This document shows positions 9,315-17,050 of a DNA stretch of 64,000 nt, in pieces (the first letter of the stretch is position 1; each line of letters starts with the position of its first letter). Both the position numbers and the translations under genes were made by a program. The stretch is from Clostridia bacterium (GTDB lineage: Bacteria; Bacillota; Clostridia; UBA1212; UBA1255), in the NCBI GenBank assembly GCA_017517275.1, contig JAFWZX010000001.1, forward strand, positions 1 to 64,000, written 5' to 3'. The notes under the pieces are model-generated. The model was given only the letters and a program-made list of their open reading frames with translations. It made no database searches and was not told the origin of the DNA.

Positions 9315-10055
9315 TTACTCGTTGTAGGGATCGTAGGAGCCGGGAACACCGAAAGCAGTGTCAAGCGCCTCGTGAGCGTTTGCAAAGGTCTCAGCCTGTG
9401 CAGCCTCAGCGATAACCTTGATCTGGATGTTACCATTTTCGTCTGCAAACTGGTCAAGAGATACTTCGTTGCCCAGCGTGTCGGTGTATACAAATTCCTG
9501 TCCGTTCCAAGTTGCGTCTACAGTCTTGTCAACGTATACCTGAGAAATAGCATACTGAAGAGTAGAGGCACCGGGGGTCAGAATGGACTCGTAAGTGATA
9601 ACGTAAACGTTGTACTTGATGCCGTCGACAGTAGTGGTGTAGAAGTTCCACTCGTCGCTACCGGTTCCGGGATAGTTAGCACCGTCAGCAGTCTTGTTCC
9701 AGCTCCACATACCGTCAGCAACGGATTCCTTGTCGAAGTTGAAGTGCAGGAAATTGTTAACAGCTGCGAAGGTGGGGTTGCCGTCGTCAAGAGCAGCGGG
9801 GATTGCAACGTGTACGCGAACGTAAGCGTTGGTAGAGTGAGACTCGTTGGAAACCCAAACGTCCTTATTTATCTTGAGGTTGGGAACAAGTTCGGAATTC
9901 TGCTCAAAGTTCTCGTTGAGAACAATGTCAACGCCTTTCATTACGAATACGTTGTCAGCAGTTTCTTCATCGGTGAAGTATGCCAAAGATGCGCCTGCAA
10001 CTGCAACGAAAGCAAGGCAAACCACCAGAGAAATAGCAAGAATCTTTTTTTTCAT
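9315..10055 (-). CDS. TasA/CalY-like fibre subunit paralogue
   Basis: This 246-residue protein has the leader MKKKILAISLVVCLAFVAVA followed by GASLAYFTDEETADNVFVM, a typical SipW substrate signal. The mature part shares with the next two upstream genes the motifs YVRVHVAIP, ADGMWSWNK, YNVYVITYES and the end ALDTAFGVPGSY. The three genes form a tandem paralogous set that arose by duplication. By analogy to Bacillus TasA/CalY it is a secreted, possibly polymerising surface subunit. A GAAAGGA site lies before the ATG. Confidence 0.85.
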   Translation of the reverse strand: MKKKILAISLVVCLAFVAVAGASLAYFTDEETADNVFVMKGVDIVLNENFEQNSELVPNLKINKDVWVSNESHSTNAYVRVHVAIPAALDDGNPTFAAVNNFLHFNFDKESVADGMWSWNKTADGANYPGTGSDEWNFYTTTVDGIKYNVYVITYESILTPGASTLQYAISQVYVDKTVDATWNGQEFVYTDTLGNEVSLDQFADENGNIQIKVIAEAAQAETFANAHEALDTAFGVPGSYDPYNE

Positions 10056-10101
10056 GATTATGTTTTCCTTTCATAAAATTTTGTTTGAGAAAAGGTGAAT
10101 A

Positions 10102-10851
10102 TTAGTTACCCTTAGTGGTGTCAACACCTGCTGCTGCAGTCCAGTCAACAGTGTAAGCGCCGGGAACGCCGAATGCAGTGTCAAGAGCCTGGTAAGCATC
10201 GGTGAAGCCTGCTGCCTGAACGCCTTCAGCGGCAACGTAGATGCTCCACTTGCCATTGAGTTTTTCGTTGATACTTGCGATATCTTCGTTGGTAACCTTA
10301 GGATCAAGGTAAACCTGCTTCATAGCGCTGCAAGTAGCCTCGCCTGCTGCAAGGGTCGACTTGAAGGTAACAACGTAAACGTTGTATGCAACGTTATCGA
10401 TAGTTGTGGTGTAGAAGTTCCAGTTGCCGCCGTTTTCAGGATAGTTGGCGCCGTCAACGGCCTTATTCCAGCTCCACAGACCGTCAGCATAGGTTTCCTT
10501 ACCCATATTGAAGTGGAGAACGTTTTTGCTTGCGTTGAAGCTGGGATCGCCATCATCGAGAATGCTAGGAATTGCGATATGTACACGAACATAAGCAGCT
10601 TCGGAGCCGGTATTGGTTACAAATACTTCCTTGGTTACTGCGTTATTCCAAACCTTATTTTCTGCATCGTAAACTGCAGGAAGAAGCTTGGACTCGTCTA
10701 CAAAGTTTTCATAAAGATCGATTTCAACGTTACCGACGGTGAATACATTGTCTTCAGCGTCAGTGTCCTGTAAATATGCAAGAGAAGCACCCGCAATAGC
10801 TGTTATCACAAGGATAGCGGCGCATGCAAGTATAAATAGTTTCTTTTTCAT
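10102..10851 (-). CDS. TasA/CalY-like fibre subunit paralogue
   Basis: The 249-residue product has the leader MKKKLFILACAAILVITAIA, then GASLAYLQDTDAEDNVFTVG, and the family motifs YVRVHIAIPSILDDG, ADGLWSWNK and ALDTAFGVPGAY. It is the middle member of the tandem triplet at 9315-11631. The 46-50-bp gaps each carry a GAAAGGA ribosome binding site and no terminator, so the triplet is co-transcribed. Cleavage by the SipW encoded upstream is expected after the ASLAY-region. Confidence 0.85.
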   Translation of the reverse strand: MKKKLFILACAAILVITAIAGASLAYLQDTDAEDNVFTVGNVEIDLYENFVDESKLLPAVYDAENKVWNNAVTKEVFVTNTGSEAAYVRVHIAIPSILDDGDPSFNASKNVLHFNMGKETYADGLWSWNKAVDGANYPENGGNWNFYTTTIDNVAYNVYVVTFKSTLAAGEATCSAMKQVYLDPKVTNEDIASINEKLNGKWSIYVAAEGVQAAGFTDAYQALDTAFGVPGAYTVDWTAAAGVDTTKGN

Positions 10852-10905
10852 CTTGGTCTTTTCCTTTCAAATCATGGATTGGAATTACAATATCAATTAT
10901 TCTGC

Positions 10906-11631
10906 TTATACGGGCCAATCAATTTCGTAGGTGCCGGGAACACCGAATGCAGTGTCAAGAGCCTCATAAGCATTCTCAAAGGAAGCGGCCTGTACGCCCT
11001 CTGCAACCACCTTGATAGACCAATTGCCACCAAGAGCCTCGTTCATACCAACGAGCTGTTCGCTGGTTACTTTAGTATCCAGGAATACCTTGTAGATTGC
11101 ATTTTCAGCGGTGGTTTCACCTGCATTGAGAATGGTCTCGTAGGTAGCAACGTAAACGTTGTACGCAATACCGTCAATCTCAGTAGTATAAGAGTTCCAG
11201 TTACCGCCGTTGCCGGGCCAACCGGGCATTGCTTCGCTCGCACCGGCATCATCAATAGAAGCATTCCAGTTCCAAAGTCCATCAGCTACGGAAGCCTTGG
11301 AGAAGTTCCAGTGAAGAGTGTTGTTATAGGATGCATACTGAGGCTGATCTTCAGCACCGCTGTCAAGGATAGCGGGGATAGCAATATGTACACGAACGTA
11401 AGAGGGCTGAGAATCATCAGCAACGGTTACGCCTACTTCCTTGGATACATCAACGCCGGGCATCAAAAGAGAACCGTGAACAAACTCATCGTTCAAAGTG
11501 ATGTCGATCTTACCGATGGTGAATACGTTGTCGGCAGAATCTTTGTCGGTCAGATATGCCAAAGAAGCTCCGGCGATAGCAGTTACAACCATAATTACTG
11601 CAAGAGCTGCTATAAGAAGTTTCTTTTTCAT
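10906..11631 (-). CDS. TasA/CalY-like fibre subunit paralogue
   Basis: I place the start at MKKKLLIAALAVIMVV (11631; 241 residues) because GAAAGGA lies 8 nt upstream. An in-frame ATG 18 nt earlier would contain that ribosome binding site. The SipW-type leader continues TAIAGASLAYLTDKDSADNV. The mature domain shares YVRVHIAIPAILDSG, ADGLWNWN and ALDTAFGVPGTYEIDW with the two downstream paralogues. It is the first of the triplet and is likely a main structural subunit. Confidence 0.85.
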   Translation of the reverse strand: MKKKLLIAALAVIMVVTAIAGASLAYLTDKDSADNVFTIGKIDITLNDEFVHGSLLMPGVDVSKEVGVTVADDSQPSYVRVHIAIPAILDSGAEDQPQYASYNNTLHWNFSKASVADGLWNWNASIDDAGASEAMPGWPGNGGNWNSYTTEIDGIAYNVYVATYETILNAGETTAENAIYKVFLDTKVTSEQLVGMNEALGGNWSIKVVAEGVQAASFENAYEALDTAFGVPGTYEIDWPV

Positions 11632-11661
11632 GATATTATTTCCTTTCATTATTTATTTTAG

Positions 11662-12207
11662 TTAAGAGTTGGCGGGATCTACGAGCTTCCAAGCATCAGC
11701 TACAGATGTAACATTGTCCTTCTGTACTGCATATGCAGTAAAGGTGAGTGTAGGCATGGTGCCTTCAGTCAGTGCATTAAGCTCTGTTTTAAGAACAGTC
11801 GCTTTAACAAGAACTTCGTTGTCCTTCAAAACTGCAAACTCGGTATCAGCTTCTGTTGCGGGAACTTCACGGTAATAAACATTAGTTTCCCCGGGGAGGG
11901 CAGTCCAGCCGTCAGCGATTTCATAAGTCATAAAATCATCAAAATTTGCAGACTTATCGATTTTTACAAACAGCCAGCACGCTTCACTATCCTTTAAAAC
12001 AGTTACTGTGGGATCCTTGGTAATGGTGTTTCCGGGAATCATCTTGAGGTCGAGATTCTCAGATTCATCAAGAGTTATGTTGATATCGCCATACTCAAAG
12101 GTGTTTTCTACAGGGGGTGTCTCAACAAACAAATATGCAAGAGTTGCACTGATGCTGATGCAAACAACCATCACTATAGAAAGAATAAGAATTAAACCTT
12201 TTTTCAT
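11662..12207 (-). CDS. TasA/CalY-like exported protein, shorter type
   Basis: This 181-residue protein has the SipW-type leader MKKGLILILSIVMVVCISIS followed by ATLAYLFVETPPVENTFEYG and a short beta-sandwich with MIPGNTITKDPTVTVLKDSE and WLFVKIDKS. It belongs to a second subgroup with the two genes upstream (12248, 12891), which share the KDPxIxVxxGSExCxxFVKL pattern. It lies 31 bp before the triplet of longer subunits. Known relatives are exported, surface-associated proteins. Confidence 0.8.
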   Translation of the reverse strand: MKKGLILILSIVMVVCISISATLAYLFVETPPVENTFEYGDINITLDESENLDLKMIPGNTITKDPTVTVLKDSEACWLFVKIDKSANFDDFMTYEIADGWTALPGETNVYYREVPATEADTEFAVLKDNEVLVKATVLKTELNALTEGTMPTLTFTAYAVQKDNVTSVADAWKLVDPANS

Positions 12208-12247
12208 ACTATGTTTTCCTTTCTTTGACTTCGTGGTTTGATGCGAC

Positions 12248-12829
12248 TTAATTTGCAGCTGTTACGCCAGCCCAAGCGATCGCCGAAGTATCGGCAACAG
12301 TTACATCATCATCGAAATTTTCAGATTGGTGTGCATAAGCTGAAATTACAACATTTTTTCCTACGAGGTCATCGACATCATCCTTAACGAGGTCATCGGC
12401 AAAGTTTAATTTGGTAAATACTTCAAGGTCTTTCTCTACATCTGTAGCATCTACAATTTCATTGTAGCGATACAATACCTTGGTACCGGACTCACCAACT
12501 TTTATCCATGCCGGACCTATGTTATACGTTGCTGCAGCACCAAGTTGATTGTCAATGAGCACGTAGACATAGCAGGTTTCACTGCCTTCAACCACAGTAA
12601 TGACAGGATCCTTATCCAATTCATCACCCGGAACAACGTTGGTAAATTCCAAACCATCCTTGTCGGCTTTGTTGTTCTCTGATAGTTCGAGAGTGATCGT
12701 ACCATATGTAAAGGTGTTGGTTACAACGTTGGACTGAGCAACGAGGAATGCCAAGGTGCCTCCAATGGCACAAAGAAGCGCAAGAGAAAGAGCAACAACA
12801 GCAATCACAAGTTTCTTATTAGTTGTCAT
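12248..12829 (-). CDS. TasA/CalY-like exported protein, shorter type
   Basis: The 193-residue product has the leader MTTNKKLVIAVVALSLALLC, then AIGGTLAFLVAQSNVVTNTF, a variant of the SipW cleavage region, and TYGTITLEL as the first strand. The mature domain has VVPGDELDKDPVITVVEGSE and CYVYVLIDNQ, matching its two neighbours in the subgroup. An AAAGGAG site precedes the start. It is co-transcribed with sipW. Its exact place in the fibre is unknown. Confidence 0.8.
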   Translation of the reverse strand: MTTNKKLVIAVVALSLALLCAIGGTLAFLVAQSNVVTNTFTYGTITLELSENNKADKDGLEFTNVVPGDELDKDPVITVVEGSETCYVYVLIDNQLGAAATYNIGPAWIKVGESGTKVLYRYNEIVDATDVEKDLEVFTKLNFADDLVKDDVDDLVGKNVVISAYAHQSENFDDDVTVADTSAIAWAGVTAAN

Positions 12830-12890
12830 ATCAATTTTCTCCTTTCATGGGATTTGTTATTAATTAAGCATTTCTGCTCTAATTACGAAA

Positions 12891-13562
12891 TTAGTTTCCA
12901 AAGGAATTTGCGGTTGCTGTCCAAGTAGCGGTAGCGTCATCGGTAGAAACTGTAGTACCTGCAGTAGTATTTGCGATGAATCCATCAGCCTGAACTGCGT
13001 ACGCGGTTAAGTTAATAAATGCACCACCAGTAACATTTCCTTGAGCATCCTTTTCTGTTGCATACTTAGAAACATCAGCATTTTCGGTGAGTGTGAACTC
13101 ATCAAACACTTTGATGTGATCGTTTTCGGCAACGACTTCATTGTAAGCCCAAATGTTATTGGTAGAGTCAATAAGAGTCCAGCCATAACCCTGCATCTGT
13201 TCTTCAATGGTTTTAGAAGCAATAATATCCTTCAAACCATTTTCGAGTTTTACGAACAGTAAGCAATTTTCACTGCCGTCATCTACGTGGATCGTGGGAT
13301 CCTTTACATAGTTGTGACCGGGAATAAGATGATACTCATTCTCCTGAACACGGCCTTCAGTAGACTCACGGTCATCACCGGCTTCTACTACACCGTTTGA
13401 ATCCACATCCGCTTCATCAAGCGATATTCCTACTTGACCAAACGTGAATGTGTTTTTGACAAAATCTCTGTCGGTGAGGAACGCCATCGTTACGAACACT
13501 GTACTAACGACGAGTAACACCGCGCAAAGAGCCAGAGCCAATGCTTTCGTTTTTGTTCTCAT
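12891..13562 (-). CDS. TasA/CalY-like exported protein, first after sipW
   Basis: The 223-residue protein starts MRTKTKALALALCAVLLVVS and continues TVFVTMAFLTDRDFVKNTFT, a SipW-type leader. The mature part includes HLIPGHNYVKDPTIHVDDGS and CLLFVKLENG, and an insert with DVDSNGVVEAGDD that resembles a calcium-binding or dockerin-like loop. It is the first substrate gene after sipW (45-bp gap) with a strong AAGGAGG site, as expected for an abundant subunit. Confidence 0.8.
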   Translation of the reverse strand: MRTKTKALALALCAVLLVVSTVFVTMAFLTDRDFVKNTFTFGQVGISLDEADVDSNGVVEAGDDRESTEGRVQENEYHLIPGHNYVKDPTIHVDDGSENCLLFVKLENGLKDIIASKTIEEQMQGYGWTLIDSTNNIWAYNEVVAENDHIKVFDEFTLTENADVSKYATEKDAQGNVTGGAFINLTAYAVQADGFIANTTAGTTVSTDDATATWTATANSFGN

Positions 13563-13606
13563 AACAAAAACCTCCTTAAAAATATTTATTTGGGAGCCTT
13601 TCGGCG

Positions 13607-14149
13607 TTACCCCTGTGTTGTGTCCCCAATACTTGGGGATTTTTTGTTTTTCTTCTCATATTTTTGAAATAAATCGGGAAGAAAAACAAGAATCAGCAAT
13701 ATTGCACCAGCCGCGATTGCGATATACATTCCCGGTGGATGTTGGATGTAATATGCAATATATCCGAGAAGCGGGATTTTGAAGATCGGTGTTCCAATTA
13801 AGTTCTTGAAATGAACAGGAGCACCGTCTTCCGTTTTATTCGCATCACCCTTTGTATAAAAAAGTTGATTCTCTTCATCAATTCTTATAACACGGTGTGT
13901 TGATGGCGTATCATTTGGTAAGACATATGTAATAACGTCATTCACTTCGATTTCAGTAGGATCAATCTTCTTTACATAGATCAATGAGCCTACCGGATAT
14001 TCCGGTTCCATGGATCCCGAAATGACCGAATACACTTGAACTCCAAACAAACGTACTCCCGCCAAAAGAATTGCAAATATCACCACGATCACTACTAAAA
14101 CGGTAGAAACGATGTCCCAAGCTCTTTTTATTTTCTTTGGTATCTGCAT
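13607..14149 (-). CDS. sipW: signal peptidase I, SipW (ER-type)
   Basis: This 180-residue membrane protease would cut the leaders of the TasA/CalY-like proteins encoded downstream. It has an N-terminal membrane segment (about 14-34), the nucleophile in VISGSMEPEYP (S46), the general base as histidine in STHRVI (H85) in place of the lysine of bacterial-type enzymes, and a GD motif (D102). A second membrane segment lies at about 141-157. The Ser-His arrangement defines the ER-type family of B. subtilis SipW. It is the second gene of the operon, 14 bp after the TetR gene. Confidence 0.9.
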   Translation of the reverse strand: MQIPKKIKRAWDIVSTVLVVIVVIFAILLAGVRLFGVQVYSVISGSMEPEYPVGSLIYVKKIDPTEIEVNDVITYVLPNDTPSTHRVIRIDEENQLFYTKGDANKTEDGAPVHFKNLIGTPIFKIPLLGYIAYYIQHPPGMYIAIAAGAILLILVFLPDLFQKYEKKNKKSPSIGDTTQG

Positions 14150-14163
14150 ACCATAATTCCCTC

Positions 14164-14757
14164 CTAATTTTCTTGATTATTCCTCTTTAAATACGGCTGT
14201 ATCGAATAATAGACCAGTCGAAACACATGTTCCGTTGTATCATCGTTATTTTCAATCTCTTCCGAAAACACTTTTACAGCAAAATCCAGCATCACGTTAA
14301 GAATGTGATTCAAGAGCATCCAGGCATTTGCTTCCTCAATAAATGCCTCCGAAAACTTTTCAACCAATGGAGAGTATCGCTTTTTATGTTCGAATGCAGA
14401 ATACTTTGCAAAATACGGCGAATAATAATAGCGAACAAATGCAAGATACTTGTCCTTGTTCCCGAGCAGAAACTTCCAAACCGCTTCAAAAAAGACTCTA
14501 CAACGTAGTTCGTATTCCAACTCTGACATATACATCACTGAAATATGTTGCATCGCTTTTCTGACAAGCTCTTCATCTAAAGTTTCAAAAGCTTTGGTTA
14601 ACAAATTTTCTTTATGGGCGAAGCAACGATAGATGTACGCCTCGTTGATCCCCGTTCCTTGCGTGATTACTTTTGTTGTAGTTTTGTCAAGACCTTCATT
14701 TGCAATCACCGATATGGTTTTTGCAATCAATGTTTGTCGCATCTCCTGCGGACTCAT
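14164..14757 (-). CDS. TetR/AcrR-family regulator
   Basis: The 197-residue protein has a TetR-type helix-turn-helix at about residues 10-53 (TTTKVITQGTGINEAYIYRC, then FAHKENLL) and a variable helical ligand domain. It is the first gene of the sipW operon, and an AAAGGGGGGGAG site precedes its ATG. TetR proteins mostly repress nearby promoters, so autoregulation of the surface operon is likely. A palindrome AGAGT-N5-ACTCT at 14897-14911 upstream could be its operator, although the same sequence resembles the recombinase repeats. Ligand unknown. Confidence 0.85.
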   Translation of the reverse strand: MSPQEMRQTLIAKTISVIANEGLDKTTTKVITQGTGINEAYIYRCFAHKENLLTKAFETLDEELVRKAMQHISVMYMSELEYELRCRVFFEAVWKFLLGNKDKYLAFVRYYYSPYFAKYSAFEHKKRYSPLVEKFSEAFIEEANAWMLLNHILNVMLDFAVKVFSEEIENNDDTTEHVFRLVYYSIQPYLKRNNQEN

Positions 14758-14990
14758 GGTCTCCCCCCCTTTACTCGCAAATAGCGTTCACTACAAAAAG
14801 AGTGAAAAATAGGCGGTCAATCTCCATTCAGTCCACACATTGCAGTCTTGATCAAAAACGGACGAAAGAGGTTGTCGGCCTCAAGAACTTATTTGCAGAG
14901 TCTATCACTCTGTTTTGTGGCAGATATAGATAGTAAAACTTAAACGATTAGCCTTAATCATTTGCACCTAAAATTTCTAATGAGCATAGA
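14758..14990 (-). other. leader region between tetR and the invertible segment
   Basis: No coding sequence is evident here. I could not find a convincing sigma-A promoter facing tetR on the - strand: the TTGACC and TTGATC candidates have no good -10 at proper spacing. The stretch contains the third recombinase-like repeat at 14891-14909. The lack of an obvious local promoter fits the idea that transcription enters from the adjacent invertible segment. Confidence 0.5.
14891..14909 (+). repeat. third, degenerate copy of the recombinase repeat
   Basis: The sequence TTTGCAGAGTCTATCACT resembles the left repeat at 14991-15010 in direct orientation, with a few differences. With two more bases it forms the palindrome AGAGT-CTATC-ACTCT. 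It could be an accessory binding site, an alternative crossover site, or a TetR operator. Confidence 0.5.
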
Positions 14991-15010
14991 CTTTCGTAGA
15001 GTTTATCACT
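14991..15010 (+). repeat. left inverted repeat of putative invertible segment
   Basis: CTTTCGTAGAGTTTATCACT matches the reverse complement of 16445-16464 at 19 of 20 positions. It lies between the recombinase gene's 3' end and the tetR-sipW operon, as expected of a crossover site for a tyrosine recombinase. Confidence 0.7.
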
Positions 15011-15025
15011 CAATAAAGAAGGGTG

Positions 15026-15051
15026 AAAAAGGCCATACGTATAGCCTTTTT
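15026..15051 (-). terminator. terminator after the recombinase gene
   Basis: On the - strand the hairpin AAAAAGGC...GCCTTTTT with an ATACGTAT core ends in five U residues, 35 bp after the recombinase stop. In the present orientation it also blocks read-through from the recombinase into tetR-sipW. Confidence 0.85.
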
Positions 15052-15085
15052 GCACCTTATAGACGGATATTCATGACGGCTTAAA

Positions 15086-16207
15086 TCAGAAACCAATTGC
15101 AGACAACTTGTTCATATTGTCTCGCTTCAGTTCCATAGACGAATGAACATAACGCTCTAAAGTAATGCGCGGACTGGAATGTCCTAATATTTCGCTAAGT
15201 GACTTTATTTCAAAGTTCACTTCCACGCATCGAGTCGCAAAAGTATGTCTCAGTGTATGAAAATGAATTCCTTCAAAACCACACTCACGAGTATACCTTT
15301 CAAGTCTGTATTGCATGGTTCTCGGCTCAACAAATTGATCTTTTTTTCCGGTTAAAACATAAGCTGATGGAATGCCATTGTATTGTGTTTTGCACAGTCT
15401 TGCTGCATAGTCGGTAAGTGGGATAATGCGAGTTGAAAAGTCGCTTTTGGGATCGCTTATGACGATCTTGGTTTTCGTTAAAGATCCTTCATCTAAATTC
15501 TTTAGTCTCTGCATTGTTGCGTTTACCTGTATTGTTTTTTCAGTTAACGAAATATTGCTCCAACGCAATGCACAAACTTCACCAATACGCATACCGGTTA
15601 GAAGCGCTAACAATACTCCGAATTTACATTCATCCATATCGTCAAGCAAATAATTGACAAAACGAGTTTGATCTTCCTTGCTCAGAATTCGAATCTCATT
15701 TTTGGGCACTTTTGGATATATGATATCTATTTCAGGAAGCCGTTCAGGAGATTGCTTCGAAGTATATTTAATAATTGAATGAAGAATAGTTAGAATATCC
15801 TTCACCGTCTTTGGTGACAACTCCTCTTTGAAGAGCAAGTCATGACTAAACTCTTCGATCAATAAGGAACTGAGAGACTGTACCAAACAACTACCTAATC
15901 TTGGCTTGATATGTTTTTCTACCATACCGCTATACTTTACATAGGTGGATTGTTTGACACGATCTCGATTTAATCTCAGCCACTCATCACAGTAAAATGC
16001 GATTCTTCTTTTCTTTGTTGCTGTAGATACCGGTTTCCCGGATATCAAAGACGCTTTTGCCTCCGTCAATTTTCGTTTTGCCTCTCGGTATGATTTTCCG
16101 TAGCAATAACCGAACTTTGCACTTCCGTCAGGGTGGTAACCTTTAATATATCTTGCCTCCCAACGATTGTCCTTTCTTTTATAAATGTTTTCGCCTTTTC
16201 TTGACAT
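15086..16207 (-). CDS. tyrosine site-specific recombinase
   Basis: The 373-residue protein has an AP2-like N-terminal arm-binding region (about 8-50), a SAM-like core-binding domain (about 68-155) and a catalytic domain with R207 (TGMRIGEVCALRW), K254, H317 and R320 (HTLRHTFATRC), H343 (LGHSS) and Y353 (LERYVHSS), so all the catalytic residues are present. An AAGGAGG site precedes the ATG. The family includes Tn916-type integrases and phage integrases, but no other phage or conjugation genes are nearby. Flanking inverted repeats and adjacency to the surface operon suggest it acts as a DNA invertase. A plain integrase of a lost element is the alternative. Confidence 0.9.
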   Translation of the reverse strand: MSRKGENIYKRKDNRWEARYIKGYHPDGSAKFGYCYGKSYREAKRKLTEAKASLISGKPVSTATKKRRIAFYCDEWLRLNRDRVKQSTYVKYSGMVEKHIKPRLGSCLVQSLSSLLIEEFSHDLLFKEELSPKTVKDILTILHSIIKYTSKQSPERLPEIDIIYPKVPKNEIRILSKEDQTRFVNYLLDDMDECKFGVLLALLTGMRIGEVCALRWSNISLTEKTIQVNATMQRLKNLDEGSLTKTKIVISDPKSDFSTRIIPLTDYAARLCKTQYNGIPSAYVLTGKKDQFVEPRTMQYRLERYTRECGFEGIHFHTLRHTFATRCVEVNFEIKSLSEILGHSSPRITLERYVHSSMELKRDNMNKLSAIGF

Positions 16208-16413
16208 AAAGATGTCCTCCTTATTTTTGATATAAATATTTTACTAAAAAAATGTGTAGATCATTTTGTAGAAATTATGACAAGACGATAATTTTGACGG
16301 CTATTCTTTTGTTAGATAGTGCACCTGCGTATAAAAAAACGGGAATCAAATGTAAACAAACAGAATTTTTTTGTAAACTTCTTGATTTAGTAAGTGAAAA
16401 CACTTGATTTTTT

Positions 16414-16443
16414 TTAAGAAAGTATGCTACAATTTCCTTCGTA
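16414..16443 (+). promoter_or_regulatory. outward sigma-A promoter at the edge of the invertible segment
   Basis: TTGATT (16414-16419), an 18-bp spacer and TACAAT (16438-16443) form a near-consensus promoter reading rightward. Its start point would fall inside the right inverted repeat. In the present orientation only about 60 nt would be made before the terminator at 16503-16538. After inversion it would read leftward into tetR-sipW. Confidence 0.6.
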
Positions 16444-16444
16444 T

Positions 16445-16464
16445 AGTGATAAACTCTGCGAAAG
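16445..16464 (-). repeat. right inverted repeat of putative invertible segment
   Basis: On the - strand this reads CTTTCGCAGAGTTTATCACT, identical to the left repeat at 14991-15010 except C for T at position 7. It begins one base after the -10 box of the outward promoter. Confidence 0.7.
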
Positions 16465-16502
16465 AAAACCAATATTTTATCATTGTGCGTTATATGTTTT
16501 CC

Positions 16503-16538
16503 AAAGATGCTGTCTGATTTGAAAGCATCTTTTTTTCG
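16503..16538 (+). terminator. terminator facing the outward promoter
   Basis: A 9-bp stem AAAGATGCT/AGCATCTTT is followed by a run of T residues on the + strand. No gene lies between it and the promoter at 16414-16443, so its evident role is to stop transcription leaving the invertible segment. Confidence 0.8.
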
Positions 16539-16567
16539 TTCAGTAACAGACTGAGACCTGCGAAAAA

Positions 16568-16621
16568 GCATAAAAAGCCAACATCGAAAATAATGAAGCT
16601 TTCGATGTTGGCTTTTTATGC
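16568..16621. terminator. strong bidirectional terminator, 22-bp perfect stem
   Basis: The arms 16568-16589 and 16600-16621 are perfect reverse complements around a 10-nt loop, with A and T runs on both sides. It is a second barrier behind the terminator at 16503 and insulates the surface locus from the region to the right. The 16622-16815 stretch beyond it contains no gene that I can see. Confidence 0.75.
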
Positions 16622-16815
16622 AATAGTCGATATGAAGTTCTATAGATTCGGTTTTATGCTGCGGATATAGATTTAGCCTGCTGTATGCAATGCTTCTGTA
16701 GATTTAATATAGTTTTAGATTAATTTCGTGACAATAATTTTCGTGTTCGACTTTTATTGTTTACACTAAAAGATATTGGTGCAAAATCAAGCGGCTTTGG
16801 CTACTAAATGTATTT

Positions 16816-17050
16816 GTGTTACGATTTCTGATATTCGCCGTGGTTCTCATATCGCTATATAGCGGTCTTCTGTACTGTGCCGACTGCGGTTCAAAGCTGT
16901 ACTTTGTTCGGGGAAAATCACAAACGAACAGTTCCAAATGTTATCCCACGGTTACAACGCAGAGCAACAAATCGACATCTACTTTAGATACGTTGGATGC
17001 ATTGTTACAGATCCCACAGATTGAAACAAAAGAAAAGGACGGACAGCCTA
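16816..17050 (+). pseudogene. relic of a large serine recombinase (TndX/TnpX type)
   Basis: One frame encodes YSGLLYCADCGSKLYFVRGK, the start of the zinc beta-ribbon domain of large serine recombinases. About 80 bp further, another frame reads HGYNAEQQIDIYFRYVGCIV, which resembles their C-terminal DUF4368-like end. The intervening sequence is too short and the frame is broken, so this is a deleted remnant. The N-terminal catalytic domain is absent. It marks an old transposon or conjugative-element insertion near the inverton. Confidence 0.7.

Larger units (their letters stand above)
14991..16464. mobile_element. putative invertible DNA segment (inverton) with its own recombinase
   Basis: A 1474-bp segment is bounded by 20-bp inverted repeats that differ at one base. 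In order it holds a terminator (15026-15051), a tyrosine recombinase gene on the - strand, and an outward + strand promoter (16414-16443) ending one base before the right repeat. In the orientation seen, that promoter reads into a terminator at 16503-16538, and the surface operon is shielded by the recombinase terminator. Inversion would put the promoter beside 15010 facing tetR-sipW. Repeats and promoter are seen; inversion is inferred. It could instead be a small integrated element with only coincidental repeats. Confidence 0.6.

Noticed and set aside
14164-16207. Reading the recombinase as part of a prophage or conjugative element covering the surface operon
   Set aside because: No excisionase, replication, structural or transfer genes are present, and the repeats are inverted, not direct as att sites would be.
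16275-16571. 98-codon frame on the - strand right of the recombinase gene
   Set aside because: It crosses the promoter, the inverted repeat and the terminator hairpin and has no ribosome binding site.
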